Positions 29,252 through 37,919 are shown, numbered from the stretch's first letter. The stretch is DNA of 64,000 nucleotides from J054 sp965223095 (GCA_965223095.1 OZ244979.1:682001-746000); one strand, 5' to 3'. Numbers and translations are program-made. Notes: generated by a model from the sequence alone, not told the origin.

Positions 29252-29692
29252 ATGCTTGGCAAGATTAATCCGCGTATTTTTTGGACCACCCTGTGTATTT
29301 GCGCCGTGAGCTTAGTAACCGGGTGTGGCGGCCCCCAAGCCGACGGCGGCGCATCCTCGTCTAACAATCAAGTTGACGAGCAACTATTGCTGGACTATCT
29401 CGCCGACAACAGCAGGGTGGCCTTGATTGATGCGCGCAGCCCGAAGGAATTTTCCGCGCAACACATTCCCGGCGCGGTTAACTTACCCTATGATGAATTG
29501 GACCAACACCAAACACTATTGCCCCGTGAAAAAGACAAGCCCATTGTCATTTATTGCCGTAGCGGCAAGCGTGCGGGCATTCTTGGCGAAGAGCTACAAA
29601 CGCTGGGCTACTCCAATGTTCACGTGCTACCACGCGAGCAAATCTTTTGGAACGACGAAGTCATGGTGCTTAACGCCAGTCTAGATCAATAA
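29252..29692 (+). CDS. Rhodanese-domain lipoprotein, first of a tandem pair
   Basis: The start is taken at the ATG at 29252 because it gives a normal lipoprotein signal (FWTTLCICAVSLVTGC, lipobox VTGC); an earlier start at 29198 only adds an unlikely leader. The rest is one rhodanese domain: VALIDARSPKEFSAQHIPGA, and the active-site loop CRSGKR with its persulfide-forming cysteine. The end PREQIFWNDEVMV is shared almost exactly with the next gene. Rhodaneses carry sulfur as a persulfide; here it would do so on the periplasmic side of a membrane. The gene lies 69 bases after the subtilase stop. Confidence 0.9.
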   Translation: MLGKINPRIFWTTLCICAVSLVTGCGGPQADGGASSSNNQVDEQLLLDYLADNSRVALIDARSPKEFSAQHIPGAVNLPYDELDQHQTLLPREKDKPIVIYCRSGKRAGILGEELQTLGYSNVHVLPREQIFWNDEVMVLNASLDQ

Positions 29693-30004
29693 ACGCGACC
29701 TTCAGTGGAAACATCGAGAGTCCGGCATACAGAAAGTATGGGCCTTGGCTTTGTTATTTGGTCGTAAGCGCTGGCGAGTATTCGCGCCCTCTTTACAAGC
29801 CCAGCGATCCATCGCCGCCTAATGACCCACGGGCAGGTGAACACGTGCAATAGCAGTAAGGGCTTGCCGATAAGGCCTACTTTTTGCGGCCTTAGCATTG
29901 TGCTCCAAGCCGGGTCATCAGCCCGCAAAACCTTGGCAATTGACAAGCGCCTAGGCGCCAAGGTAATTTAGACTGAGTCTAAATTAGCAGTCAGGGAGCC
30001 CATC
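29693..30004. other. Gap between the two rhodanese genes
   Basis: This stretch of 312 bases has no convincing ORF on either strand. Its only notable feature is a perfect palindrome at 29965-29985, listed separately, which lies just before the second rhodanese gene and a ribosome-binding AGGGAG. I see no terminator after the first gene. The gap suggests that the second rhodanese and the cytochrome genes have their own promoter. Confidence 0.7.
29965..29985. promoter_or_regulatory. Perfect palindromic candidate operator
   Basis: The arms AATTTAGACT (29965-29974) and AGTCTAAATT (29976-29985) are exact reverse complements around one central G. The site ends 19 bases before the ATG of the second rhodanese gene, the usual place for a repressor site. 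No regulator gene is adjacent, so the binding protein is unknown. Confidence 0.6.
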
Positions 30005-30487
30005 ATGTGGAGCAAGGCCGGTCGCGGAGCAATCTACGGCGCGTTATGGCTGCTGGTGGGCGGGCTGATTCTCGGCCCTGGACCGCGCGCCGATGTCGGC
30101 CCAGAAACGCCTAGCCAGCTGGTCGATAAGCAAAAACTGCTGGGTTTTCTGGCCGACAACAACAGCCTAACCCTCATTGATGCGCGCAGCCCCGAAGAGT
30201 TTGCCGCCCAACATATCCCCGGAGCCATCAATCTGCCTTTTGATCAGCTCGATCAAAACCGCGCGTTGCTACCCGAAGATTACGCATCACCCATTGTTGT
30301 TTACTGCCGCAGCGGTCAACGCGCCGAGGCGTTGCGCGCGGACCTGGCATCTTTGGGCTACAGCGACGTGCAAGTGTTACCCCGTGAGCAAATATTCTGG
30401 AACGACGAGGTCATGGTGTTCAATTGCGGCGTGGAAACCCCAGCGACGCCGAACGCCAGCCCGATAACGGCTGTTGCCGGCGACTAG
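30005..30487 (+). CDS. Rhodanese-domain membrane or secreted protein, second of a tandem pair
   Basis: The 160-residue product has an N-terminal hydrophobic segment (AIYGALWLLVGGLILGPGP), probably a signal peptide or anchor; unlike the first copy it has no lipobox cysteine. The rhodanese domain shows LTLIDARSPEEFAAQHIPGA, the active loop CRSGQR, and the shared ending PREQIFWNDEVMVFN. It and the upstream gene are clearly duplicates. The next gene, a di-heme peroxidase, starts eight bases downstream, so a sulfur-handling role coupled to cytochromes is plausible but unproved. Confidence 0.88.
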   Translation: MWSKAGRGAIYGALWLLVGGLILGPGPRADVGPETPSQLVDKQKLLGFLADNNSLTLIDARSPEEFAAQHIPGAINLPFDQLDQNRALLPEDYASPIVVYCRSGQRAEALRADLASLGYSDVQVLPREQIFWNDEVMVFNCGVETPATPNASPITAVAGD

Positions 30488-30495
30488 GAGTCAAT

Positions 30496-31638
30496 ATGAA
30501 AAGCATCGCCACTGTTTTTGCGCTATTAACCAGCGCTAGCCTACTAGCCGCCGCACCGCTGGGCTTGCCCGAGCTGGACATACCCGCGAACAATCCACAA
30601 ACACCCGCAAAGATTGCGCTGGGCGACAAGCTTTTTCATGACCAGCGCTTCAGTTCCACCGGTGAGGTCAGTTGCGCAAGCTGCCACGATGCCGATAAAG
30701 GCTTTACCGACAGCCCCCTGAGGACATCCGAAGGCATCAACAAACTCACCGGCACCCGCAACGCGCCCACGGTGCTGAATGCGGCCTACAACCGAACCCA
30801 GTTTTGGGACGGCCGCTCGCCAGATTTAGAAGACCAAGCGCTACACCCATTTGTGAATCCGGTGGAAATGGCCCTACCCGACCACGAAGCTTTGCTGGCC
30901 GTCATCCGCAATGATGCTGACTATTTGCAACAGTTCAACACTGTTTTCGGCATAGACAGCAGCGAGCTCAGCATGCAGGAAGTCACCCAAGCGATCGCCG
31001 CGTTTGAGCGTACTAAGATTAGTGGCAATTCAGCTTTCGATCGGTTTTATTTCGGTGGTGAAGGCGACGCAATGAACGCAGCAGCCCAGCGTGGTTTGGA
31101 TGTGTTTCTAAATGACGGCCGCTGCGTGTCTTGCCATGTCATTGAGCAAGACCAAGCCTTGTTTACCGATCATCGATTTCACAATATCGGTGTGGGCATT
31201 AACGAACTGCAACAAACCATTGTGGAAACCGCTCGCGCCTTTCAGCGGCAGAAGCTGGCCGATGAAAATTTGGATGTAGATGTTGCCGCCTTAACCGACG
31301 CCAATGTTTCCGAGTTAGGGCGTTTAGCCATCACCGATGAACTCAGCGACATGGGAGGGTTCAAAACCCCCAGCTTGCGCAATATCGCCCTAACAGCCCC
31401 CTATATGCATGACGGCAGCATCGAGACCCTGCGCGACGTGGTCACGCACTACAACAACGGCGGTGCGACTAACGAAGGGGATCCCGTCAATCCGTTCATC
31501 AGTGGGGGCATTCGGCCCCTTGACCTGACCGAGCAACAGATCGATGACTTGGTTGAGTTTATGGAAGCTTTAACCAGTCCAGAATACGACAGGTCAAAAT
31601 CGGTCAGCGCCACCACGCCCAAGTTCGGGAGTAACTAA
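30496..31638 (+). CDS. Di-heme cytochrome c peroxidase/MauG-family protein
   Basis: The ATG at 30496 has a TAGGAG ribosome-binding site; an open frame upstream to 30424 lies inside the rhodanese gene. The product is 380 residues with a signal peptide (SIATVFALLTSASLLAAAP). Two c-type heme sites are present: CASCH near residue 60 and CVSCH near 212. The pattern FHDQRFSSTGEVSCASCHD, RNAPTVLNAAYN, FWDGRSPDLEDQA and FKTPSLRNIALTAPYMHDGS is that of the CcpA/MauG family. Members reduce peroxide or oxidise protein substrates in the periplasm. With rhodanese, phosphoesterase and monoheme genes in one run, its partner may be the small cytochrome at 32727. Confidence 0.93.
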   Translation: MKSIATVFALLTSASLLAAAPLGLPELDIPANNPQTPAKIALGDKLFHDQRFSSTGEVSCASCHDADKGFTDSPLRTSEGINKLTGTRNAPTVLNAAYNRTQFWDGRSPDLEDQALHPFVNPVEMALPDHEALLAVIRNDADYLQQFNTVFGIDSSELSMQEVTQAIAAFERTKISGNSAFDRFYFGGEGDAMNAAAQRGLDVFLNDGRCVSCHVIEQDQALFTDHRFHNIGVGINELQQTIVETARAFQRQKLADENLDVDVAALTDANVSELGRLAITDELSDMGGFKTPSLRNIALTAPYMHDGSIETLRDVVTHYNNGGATNEGDPVNPFISGGIRPLDLTEQQIDDLVEFMEALTSPEYDRSKSVSATTPKFGSN

Positions 31639-31640
31639 TC

Positions 31641-32711
31641 ATGAGTAATCAGCGCCGAAAATTTCTTCGCCACGCTGGGGCCGGCATTGCCGCCAGCATG
31701 CTGCCTGTGAGTATGGTCAAGCTGGCCTTTGCCGATGATGCGAGCCAGGATTTTAGCTTTGCCTATATTTCTGATGCGCACATCCAACATATTTCGGGTA
31801 ATCAATTTGTGCGCAACTGGGACCAAGGGCTCATTCGCGCCGTAGCCGAGGCCAACCTACTTGAGCCCAAGCCCGACTTTGTTGTATTCGGCGGCGACCT
31901 GGCCCAGCTGGGCACGCAGCCAGAGCTAGACCACGGCGCGGAAATTCTCTCGGCCTTGCGCTACAAGACGCACATGGTCATGGGCGAACATGATTACTAC
32001 TTAGACTTAGGGGAATACTGGAGCGAACTGTTCGGTAAGCATTACTACAGCTTCGATCACAAGGGTGTTCATTTCGTCGTAATCAATAGCATTCTGACCT
32101 ATGACGAGTGGACCTTCGATCGTTGGCCCACAGCGGAACAGCGCATGAACGAAATGGCCGGCCTGGATAACCCCAACGGCTCGCCATTTATGGTGGGTAC
32201 TCAGCAACTCAAATGGCTAGAAAAAGACCTGGAAGATCTATCGGCCGATACCCCGGTGGTGGTCTTCTCGCATTCACCGCTGCAAAAAATCTACAAAGGC
32301 TGGAACTTTTGGACCGAAGAGGCAGATGAAATCCAGAAAATTCTTAAGCGCTTTAAGAAAGCCAATGTGATCTACGGTCATGTGCATCAAATTCAATACA
32401 ATCAAATCGATAGCATTGCCTTTACCTCGGTGATGTCGACGGCCTGGCCTTGGCCTTACCCTGAAAGCTATGCCCAGGCCGAGAGTTATCTGCCGGTGCT
32501 GACCGTCCCCATGAATCGGGCCGACCCATTCGACGAACGAGACGCAACGGGTTGGCAGTTCATGAACATAAACTCGGGGCGCGCTGATCTACACTTTAAT
32601 CTTTATAACAACAGCAATCGGGTTGTTGCTTTCAATGCCGAGCGTCAACGCCCTGAAGACCGACAGTATCAGCCCGAAGATGCCCGTATTCCGGCGCAAA
32701 AACACTATTAA
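31641..32711 (+). CDS. Tat-exported calcineurin-like metallophosphoesterase
   Basis: The product has 356 residues. It begins with a twin-arginine signal (NQRRKFLRHAGAGIAASMLP). The metallophosphoesterase metal site is visible as YISDAHIQHI, GGDLAQLG, GEHDYY (GNHD-type, Asn replaced by Glu), FSHSPLQKI and YGHVHQIQ. Such enzymes use two metal ions to hydrolyse phosphoesters or, in some cases, other bonds. Folding before export through Tat fits a metalloenzyme loaded in the cytoplasm. It begins two bases after the peroxidase stop and is followed 15 bases later by a cytochrome gene, so the four genes are very likely one operon. The substrate is unknown. Confidence 0.9.
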   Translation: MSNQRRKFLRHAGAGIAASMLPVSMVKLAFADDASQDFSFAYISDAHIQHISGNQFVRNWDQGLIRAVAEANLLEPKPDFVVFGGDLAQLGTQPELDHGAEILSALRYKTHMVMGEHDYYLDLGEYWSELFGKHYYSFDHKGVHFVVINSILTYDEWTFDRWPTAEQRMNEMAGLDNPNGSPFMVGTQQLKWLEKDLEDLSADTPVVVFSHSPLQKIYKGWNFWTEEADEIQKILKRFKKANVIYGHVHQIQYNQIDSIAFTSVMSTAWPWPYPESYAQAESYLPVLTVPMNRADPFDERDATGWQFMNINSGRADLHFNLYNNSNRVVAFNAERQRPEDRQYQPEDARIPAQKHY

Positions 32712-32726
32712 GACAGGAGCCGCAGA

Positions 32727-33119
32727 ATGAAAACTTTATTGACCCTGATATTGGCCCTCTGCGCAAGCTTTACGGCCTCGGCCGATGAGTTTTCTGAATC
32801 CGATACCGACCGCTGGATGGCGCAATACGAAATGGTTGCTCAGCAGGGCCGTGATCTATGGACTAGCGGCGAGGTCGGCAGCAACGGCGTGGCCTGCGCG
32901 CAGTGCCACCCCAACGCGGCCAACACGCACCCAGAAACTTATCCCAAATTCCAAAAACAGCTCGGCCGTGTGGCGCAGATTTGGGAGATGATCAATTGGT
33001 GTATCCGCAATCCTTTGGAGGGCGAGAATCTCGCGGCCGATGATCCCGACATGATTGCCCTGCAGGCCTATATTTTTAAGGAGCGCCGGGGCGTCGCCTT
33101 GTCGCCTGGCACACATTGA
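32727..33119 (+). CDS. Small secreted monoheme cytochrome c
   Basis: The 130-residue product has a signal peptide (LLTLILALCASFTASA) and one c-type heme site, CAQCH at residues 57-61. The region NAANTHPETYPKFQKQLGRVAQ then WEMINWCIRNP, followed by DDPDMIALQAYIF, recalls the SoxA/SoxX/TsdA cytochromes, which act in thiosulfate or sulfur oxidation. A candidate distal Met is in DDPDMIAL. It ends the rhodanese-peroxidase-phosphoesterase-cytochrome run and is its likely electron carrier, which is inference from gene order. Confidence 0.88.
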   Translation: MKTLLTLILALCASFTASADEFSESDTDRWMAQYEMVAQQGRDLWTSGEVGSNGVACAQCHPNAANTHPETYPKFQKQLGRVAQIWEMINWCIRNPLEGENLAADDPDMIALQAYIFKERRGVALSPGTH

Positions 33120-33285
33120 TTGTTCGGATTAGACCGCAGTGCCTACCGCTTAGGGCTACTGGGTTTGGCGGGACATTATCGCTGTGCATGGCAAGCACGT
33201 CGATAAACGAGCCGTATGATAACCGCAAGATGACTGGCGTCGGTCGAGTTGCCGCCGTGAGATGTAAAAAACATCGCCCAGTTCG

Positions 33286-33678
33286 CTAGCCACCGCGCCA
33301 CAGTGGCGAGGTAATATTCACCAGCGCAAGCAGTAGCAGCGTCAACCAAGTCATCAGCGTCCCGTAGAAACGCCCGGACGACCGGCCTTTGGATTGACTC
33401 AAGCCGGCGGCATGCAATAGCCGGCCGATGATTAGTACCGCGCCGGCTACGTGCAGAAGCAAATGGTTCGCAGCTTGGCTTTCGGCCAGAGCCAGCAGGA
33501 TTAGGGCCAGCGGCATGTACTCCACGCAATTGGCCTGCACGCGAATCGCGCGTTCAAGTTCTTCCTGACCGCCGCCACCAATACCTACTTGATGCTTGCG
33601 CCGCAAACCCACAATACGGGCGCTGAGGGCCAGCAGTAGCAGAGCACCAAGGCCCGCGTAAAAACCGGTGATCATCAT
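33286..33678 (-). CDS. MAPEG-family membrane protein
   Basis: The product is about 130 residues from the ATG at 33678, which has a GAGGAG ribosome-binding site; the frame extends to 33759 without support. Four hydrophobic segments are visible, beginning MMITGFYAGLGALLLLALS. The motif ERAIRVQANCVEYMPLALILLALAE is the MAPEG signature. Members are trimeric membrane proteins, some acting as glutathione transferases or peroxidases; bacterial members of this short type are mostly uncharacterised. It is transcribed together with tag, whose stop lies 41 bases upstream. Confidence 0.9.
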   Translation of the reverse strand: MMITGFYAGLGALLLLALSARIVGLRRKHQVGIGGGGQEELERAIRVQANCVEYMPLALILLALAESQAANHLLLHVAGAVLIIGRLLHAAGLSQSKGRSSGRFYGTLMTWLTLLLLALVNITSPLWRGG

Positions 33679-33719
33679 GGCAATCTCCTCATTACGAACA
33701 AAGTAGTTGATGGTCCGCG

Positions 33720-34313
33720 CTAAGTTGCCAAGGCCGCGCACTCGACATGACGATAACAACTCAGCAAATGGTCGTTCACCAATCCCGTTGCCTGCATGTG
33801 CGCATACATGATCGTGCTACCGACAAACTTGAATCCGCGCTGCTTCAAATCTTTACTGAGGGCATCGGAGATCGTTGAAGTAGCCGGGACCTCCGACGGC
33901 TTACGCCAGCGGTTTTGCAGCGGACGATGGTTGACGAAACGCCAAATGTAGTCACTGAAACTACCCAGTTCGGACTGCAGGTCTAGGAATGCGCGGGCAT
34001 TGGAAACAGCAGCGGCAATCTTCAAGCGATTCCGAATAATGGCGGGATTCTTCGCTAGCTGGCGCTGCTGCGCCGGGGTGAACCGGGCCACAAGCTCCGC
34101 ATCGAAATCCGCGAAGGCTTCGCGATAACCGTCGCGTTTGTGCAGTACTGTGGCCCAACTGAGTCCGGCTTGTGCACCCTCCAGAATCAGAAATTCGAAC
34201 TGACGCTGATCATCGCGTACCGGTACGCCCCATTCGGTGTCGTGATACCGCTGATAAACCTCACTGACCCCTTGGGACCATGGGCAGGCATTTCGCTTGT
34301 TCGCCGTCGTCAT
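33720..34313 (-). CDS. tag: DNA-3-methyladenine glycosylase I
   Basis: Tag removes 3-methyladenine from alkylated DNA. The ATG at 34313 gives 197 residues; the open frame upstream lacks family sequence. The conserved start NACPWSQGVSEVYQRYHDTEWGVP carries the zinc-binding cysteine, and the EFLILEGAQAGLSWATVL and GFKFVGSTIMYAHMQATGLVNDH blocks are those of Tag. The zinc ligands near the C-terminus are in DHLLSCYRH. It lies on the opposite strand to aroE, with about 140 bases between the two starts. Confidence 0.95.
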   Translation of the reverse strand: MTTANKRNACPWSQGVSEVYQRYHDTEWGVPVRDDQRQFEFLILEGAQAGLSWATVLHKRDGYREAFADFDAELVARFTPAQQRQLAKNPAIIRNRLKIAAAVSNARAFLDLQSELGSFSDYIWRFVNHRPLQNRWRKPSEVPATSTISDALSKDLKQRGFKFVGSTIMYAHMQATGLVNDHLLSCYRHVECAALAT

Positions 34314-34450
34314 TGTTGATTTTTCCCCATGGAACCCCGGTAAGACATGCTGCCGGCTAAGGATTATGGTAAAAAGCGAAGAGCCGCGATACTTGCAGAA
34401 ACTATAGATCCCGTGCGACCGGCCGGGAAATTGCCAGGGGAGCATTTTTA

Positions 34451-35262
34451 ATGACGGACCGCTACGGGGTCATCGGTCACCCGATTGCCCATAGTAAGTC
34501 ACCCATCATCCACTACCAGTTTGCCAAGCAAACGGGCCAGGACATTAGCTACGAAGCCTTCGATATGGCACCTGCCCAACTAGAGAGCGAGCTGGACGCG
34601 TTGATTGACGCCGGCCTGCGCGGCTTCAATGTGACCGTGCCCCATAAGGAGTCGGTCGCGCAACTGGTCAATGTGCTGGAGGATCAGGCGGAGCAGGCCG
34701 GCGCGGTCAATACCATCTCGGTGCTACCCGACGGGAAGCTACAAGGCGACAACACCGACGGCTTGGGCCTGGTGAACGACTTAACCCTGAATTTACATAT
34801 GCGCCTGGCGGGGATCAGAATTCTGATTTTAGGCGCCGGTGGCGCGACCTGCGGTATCGTGCCGGCGCTGCTGGAGGCCAAGCCCAGCAAGCTGCGCATC
34901 GCCAACCGGACGGTCGAGAGAGCCGAGGGTGTGGCTCTAAGATTCAGCGACTTAGGTGAGGTCCATGCCTGCAGCTTCGACGAGCTAGGTGGCCGTAGCT
35001 TCGATTTGGTCATCAACGCCACCTCAGCCGGCCTGCAAGGCGACGTGCCGCCGTTTCCCAAATCCATTGTGGCCCAGAAACCGTCTGCTACGACCTGTCC
35101 TACGCCATGGGAGAAACGCCTTTTGTCGCCTGGACCAGGCCGCTAAAGCCCAAAGCATCGTATCAAGGCTGGGGCATGCTGGTGGAACAAGCCGCCGAAT
35201 CCTTCAAGATTTGGCGGGGTGTGCGGCCCGACACCCGGCCCGTGCGACGCCGCCTGCCCTAG
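34451..35262 (+). pseudogene. aroE: Shikimate dehydrogenase, interrupted by a single frameshift
   Basis: AroE reduces 3-dehydroshikimate with NADPH in aromatic amino-acid synthesis. The first 210 residues are normal. They include the substrate-binding start YGVIGHPIAHSKSPIIHYQFA, the lysine in FNVTVPHKE, DNTDGLGLVNDL and the NADP loop LGAGGATCGIVPALL. After FPKSIV the given frame runs into nonsense and stops at 35146. In the neighbouring frame the expected ending follows from about 35072: YDLSYAMGETPFVAW, SYQGWGMLVEQAAESF and IWRGVRP, with a stop at 35260-35262. One missing base near 35070 explains it. aroE is normally essential, so a sequencing error is at least as likely as a real mutation. 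Confidence 0.88.
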
Positions 35263-35310
35263 AATTCGATTGTATTGTTGCGCTGACGCAACAAAACCAG
35301 CAAGGCCCAT

Positions 35311-35339
35311 TTGACATTATCCAAGAATTGCCGAATTAT
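35311..35339 (+). promoter_or_regulatory. Candidate sigma-70 promoter for the TonB-dependent receptor
   Basis: A consensus TTGACA (35311-35316) is followed after 17 bases by AATTAT (35334-35339, four of six matches to TATAAT). It lies about 105 bases before the receptor ATG. The prediction rests on sequence alone. Confidence 0.5.
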
Positions 35340-35443
35340 CCGGCTGGGTTATGGTTTTTGTTGTTGCGGACCAACCACATATCGAAAGTTTTTGGTCCGA
35401 TATCTAGTCCACCAGGGTTGTCAGTGGACACCGGGGAATTGCT

Positions 35444-37873
35444 ATGAAATCTCGTAAATTGGCAGGCAAGCGGATGGTTGCGCGAATGAATCCTGTGGCT
35501 GGGGCCATCGCGGTGGCGATGGGCTCGACGGTTGTTACGCCAGTCGCCGCGCAAGACGGGTTTTTCGACGAAATCGTCGTGACGGCAACTCGCCGCGCGA
35601 CAGATATTCAGGACGTACCGTATAACATCGCGGCGTTTAGCGGTGAGACCCTCGAAAATCAAAGAATCACGAGTTTGGGTGAATTTGCCCGTTGGGTTCC
35701 CGGGCTGAGTCTGACCGATCAAGGGCCGAGAGGCGCGGATATTTTGACCGTGCGCGGTTTGAACGCGAGTTCAATTCAAGCCTCTGAGTTTCTAGATAAC
35801 ACCGGGGGCGACACGGTAGGTGTCTATGTCGGCGAAATTCCTCTATACATCGATTTGAAAATAATCGATATGGAACGCGTTGAGGTTCTCATTGGCCCGC
35901 AAGGCACACTTTATGGTGCGGGTACTTTGGCGGGCGCTGTTCGCTATATTCCCAATCGACCAGACCTTAGCGAATCCAGCCTAGACGTCCATGCCAAAGC
36001 TTATGATCTCGCCGAAAGTGATGACATCGGCTGGGGCGGAGACTTTACGCTTAACGTGCCGTTGATCAGCGACAAATTAGGTTTCCGCGGCACCTTGGGT
36101 TATGTGGAAGAGTCGGGTTACACGGATTATCCGTTCCTAGTGCGCGAACCAGGAGTTTCGAATCCCGAACCCGATTTTAGTAATCCCGCCGACGTAGCCG
36201 CCAACTTGAGATTGGAGGAAGACGCGGATAAAGAAGAAACCCTGTCCGCCCGTGCAAGCCTTCTTTGGGACATCAGTGATGACGCTAGTGCCACACTCAG
36301 TTATCACTTTCAAAATCAAGATGTGGGCGGGCGCAGTATTAATCATCAAGGCGCCTTTGGTACCGGAGAGTACGAATCCGGTCATCGCTATCTAGAACCC
36401 AGCGAACGGCAAAACCAACTCGTAAGTCTGGAAGTTACCGCGGGATTTGACATGGGCGTCTTCGGCCCGGTGAAGCTGACGTCCGCAACAGGTTTTTCCA
36501 GATATGATGAAGAAGGCCAGCGCGACCAAACGGATTTGCTGCTGAATTTTGAGTATGGCTACGAAGATTTTCCGGCCTTCGCCGCTTTCACGCGGGAAGA
36601 ATCCGAAGAAGAAGGCATAGTGCAAGAGCTGCGCCTTGTCTCTGATGGAGACGCGCCGGTGAGTTGGATCATCGGTGCCTTCTATCGCGACCAAGACTTG
36701 GATGCCATTAGTCAGGAGTTTACCCCCGGTATCGACGAGTTTTTCGGTATCGCGCCACCACCACTGCCCACCGGAGACCTGGAATACCAGCAGTTGACCA
36801 AGGAGCAAATCGAGGAGAAGGCTGTTTTCGGCGAAGTCGGCTACCGAATCACGGAAGCCTGGCAAGTGACGGGCGGGCTACGCTGGTTTACCTACGACGA
36901 TGATGTACAACTTGCCGTTGATCTACCACTGATTGGAGTCGTCAATTCACCGTTTGAAACCGCATCAACCGATGATGACGGGGTGACTTGGAAGATCAAT
37001 ACATCCCTGGACGTCGAAAACCTCTTGCCCGGCATGGACACCGGCAATATCTATGCAACCATCAGTACCGGATATCGGCTCGGCGGTGTCAACGTCTTCC
37101 AGCCTTGTGCAACGGTTCCGCCGCCACCGGGACAAAACGTTTGCCTAACACCGGATGAGCTGGCCTTTGACTTCGACGAAACCGTCAACTACGAAATCGG
37201 CGCAAAAACAAATTGGCTAGACGACAGCATGATGGTAAACCTAGCCTTGTTCTACGTTGAGTGGGACGACGTGCAGGTTGATTCAACAAGTTTCTTCGGC
37301 GATGTCCCAATTACGGTGAATGCCGCGGAAGCCGTTAGTACCGGCGTTGAGTTGCAAACCCGCTGGCAAATTAATGACAACTGGGCCGTCTTTGGCAGCT
37401 ATTCCTACACCAAGGCCGAACTGTCCGAAGATTCACCCAACATTGTGGGAATTCGCAGCGCACCGCCCAATGCAGACGCGTTCGACGGCGATCGTCTACC
37501 CGGCACGCCGGAGCATTCAGGCAGCCTAAACTTCAACTACTCAACCAGCGTCTTCAACGGACTGTCGCTGGAAGCCAACTACGGTTTAACCAGTATCAGC
37601 GATGTCTATACGAAGATTGGAATGCGCGGTAGCGGTGAAGCGCTTGGTGGATTTACTGTGCACAACGCGTCGATTAGCCTGTCGAACGATGTTTGGACGG
37701 CCACCTTGTACTCTGACAACTTAACCAACAAGTTCGCCAGAACTGGTGTGCGCGCGGACACCGACTTCATCGACAGTCTAGGTGCACCGAACTTTACCCT
37801 GCGCCGCTACTACCACAATACGCTGAGGCCGAGAACCATCGGCATCGATTTTCGCTATAACTTCTCGTTCTAG
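35444..37873 (+). CDS. TonB-dependent outer-membrane receptor
   Basis: The 809-residue product begins with a signal peptide (MNPVAGAIAVAMGSTVVTPVAAQ) and a TonB box (DEIVVTATRR). The plug domain includes IQDVPYNIAAFSGETLE and MERVEVLIGPQGTLYGAGTLAGAVRYI. A long beta-barrel follows and ends in the C-terminal aromatic RYNFSF, as outer-membrane proteins do. These receptors take up siderophores, cobalamin, sugars or other large substrates using energy from TonB. It resembles the broad group without a fixed substrate that is abundant in marine gammaproteobacteria. It is followed by a terminator and then a TPR-sulfotransferase. A terminator-free link between the two is absent, so they may be regulated separately. 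Confidence 0.93.
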   Translation: MKSRKLAGKRMVARMNPVAGAIAVAMGSTVVTPVAAQDGFFDEIVVTATRRATDIQDVPYNIAAFSGETLENQRITSLGEFARWVPGLSLTDQGPRGADILTVRGLNASSIQASEFLDNTGGDTVGVYVGEIPLYIDLKIIDMERVEVLIGPQGTLYGAGTLAGAVRYIPNRPDLSESSLDVHAKAYDLAESDDIGWGGDFTLNVPLISDKLGFRGTLGYVEESGYTDYPFLVREPGVSNPEPDFSNPADVAANLRLEEDADKEETLSARASLLWDISDDASATLSYHFQNQDVGGRSINHQGAFGTGEYESGHRYLEPSERQNQLVSLEVTAGFDMGVFGPVKLTSATGFSRYDEEGQRDQTDLLLNFEYGYEDFPAFAAFTREESEEEGIVQELRLVSDGDAPVSWIIGAFYRDQDLDAISQEFTPGIDEFFGIAPPPLPTGDLEYQQLTKEQIEEKAVFGEVGYRITEAWQVTGGLRWFTYDDDVQLAVDLPLIGVVNSPFETASTDDDGVTWKINTSLDVENLLPGMDTGNIYATISTGYRLGGVNVFQPCATVPPPPGQNVCLTPDELAFDFDETVNYEIGAKTNWLDDSMMVNLALFYVEWDDVQVDSTSFFGDVPITVNAAEAVSTGVELQTRWQINDNWAVFGSYSYTKAELSEDSPNIVGIRSAPPNADAFDGDRLPGTPEHSGSLNFNYSTSVFNGLSLEANYGLTSISDVYTKIGMRGSGEALGGFTVHNASISLSNDVWTATLYSDNLTNKFARTGVRADTDFIDSLGAPNFTLRRYYHNTLRPRTIGIDFRYNFSF

Positions 37874-37888
37874 CTAAACCGTTCCAAG

Positions 37889-37919
37889 GCCTGGCCGGCA
37901 CGCGCTGGCCAGGCTTTTT
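37889..37919 (+). terminator. Rho-independent terminator after the TonB-dependent receptor
   Basis: The arms GCCTGGCC (37889-37896) and GGCCAGGC (37907-37914) enclose a ten-base loop, with TTTTT directly after. It begins 15 bases after the receptor stop. Confidence 0.85.

Noticed and set aside
35275..35294. TTGTTGCG-CTGA-CGCAACAA hairpin after aroE as a terminator
   Set aside because: The eight-base stem is real but no T-run follows on the plus strand. It may be a weak rho-independent or regulatory structure, but I cannot support a call.
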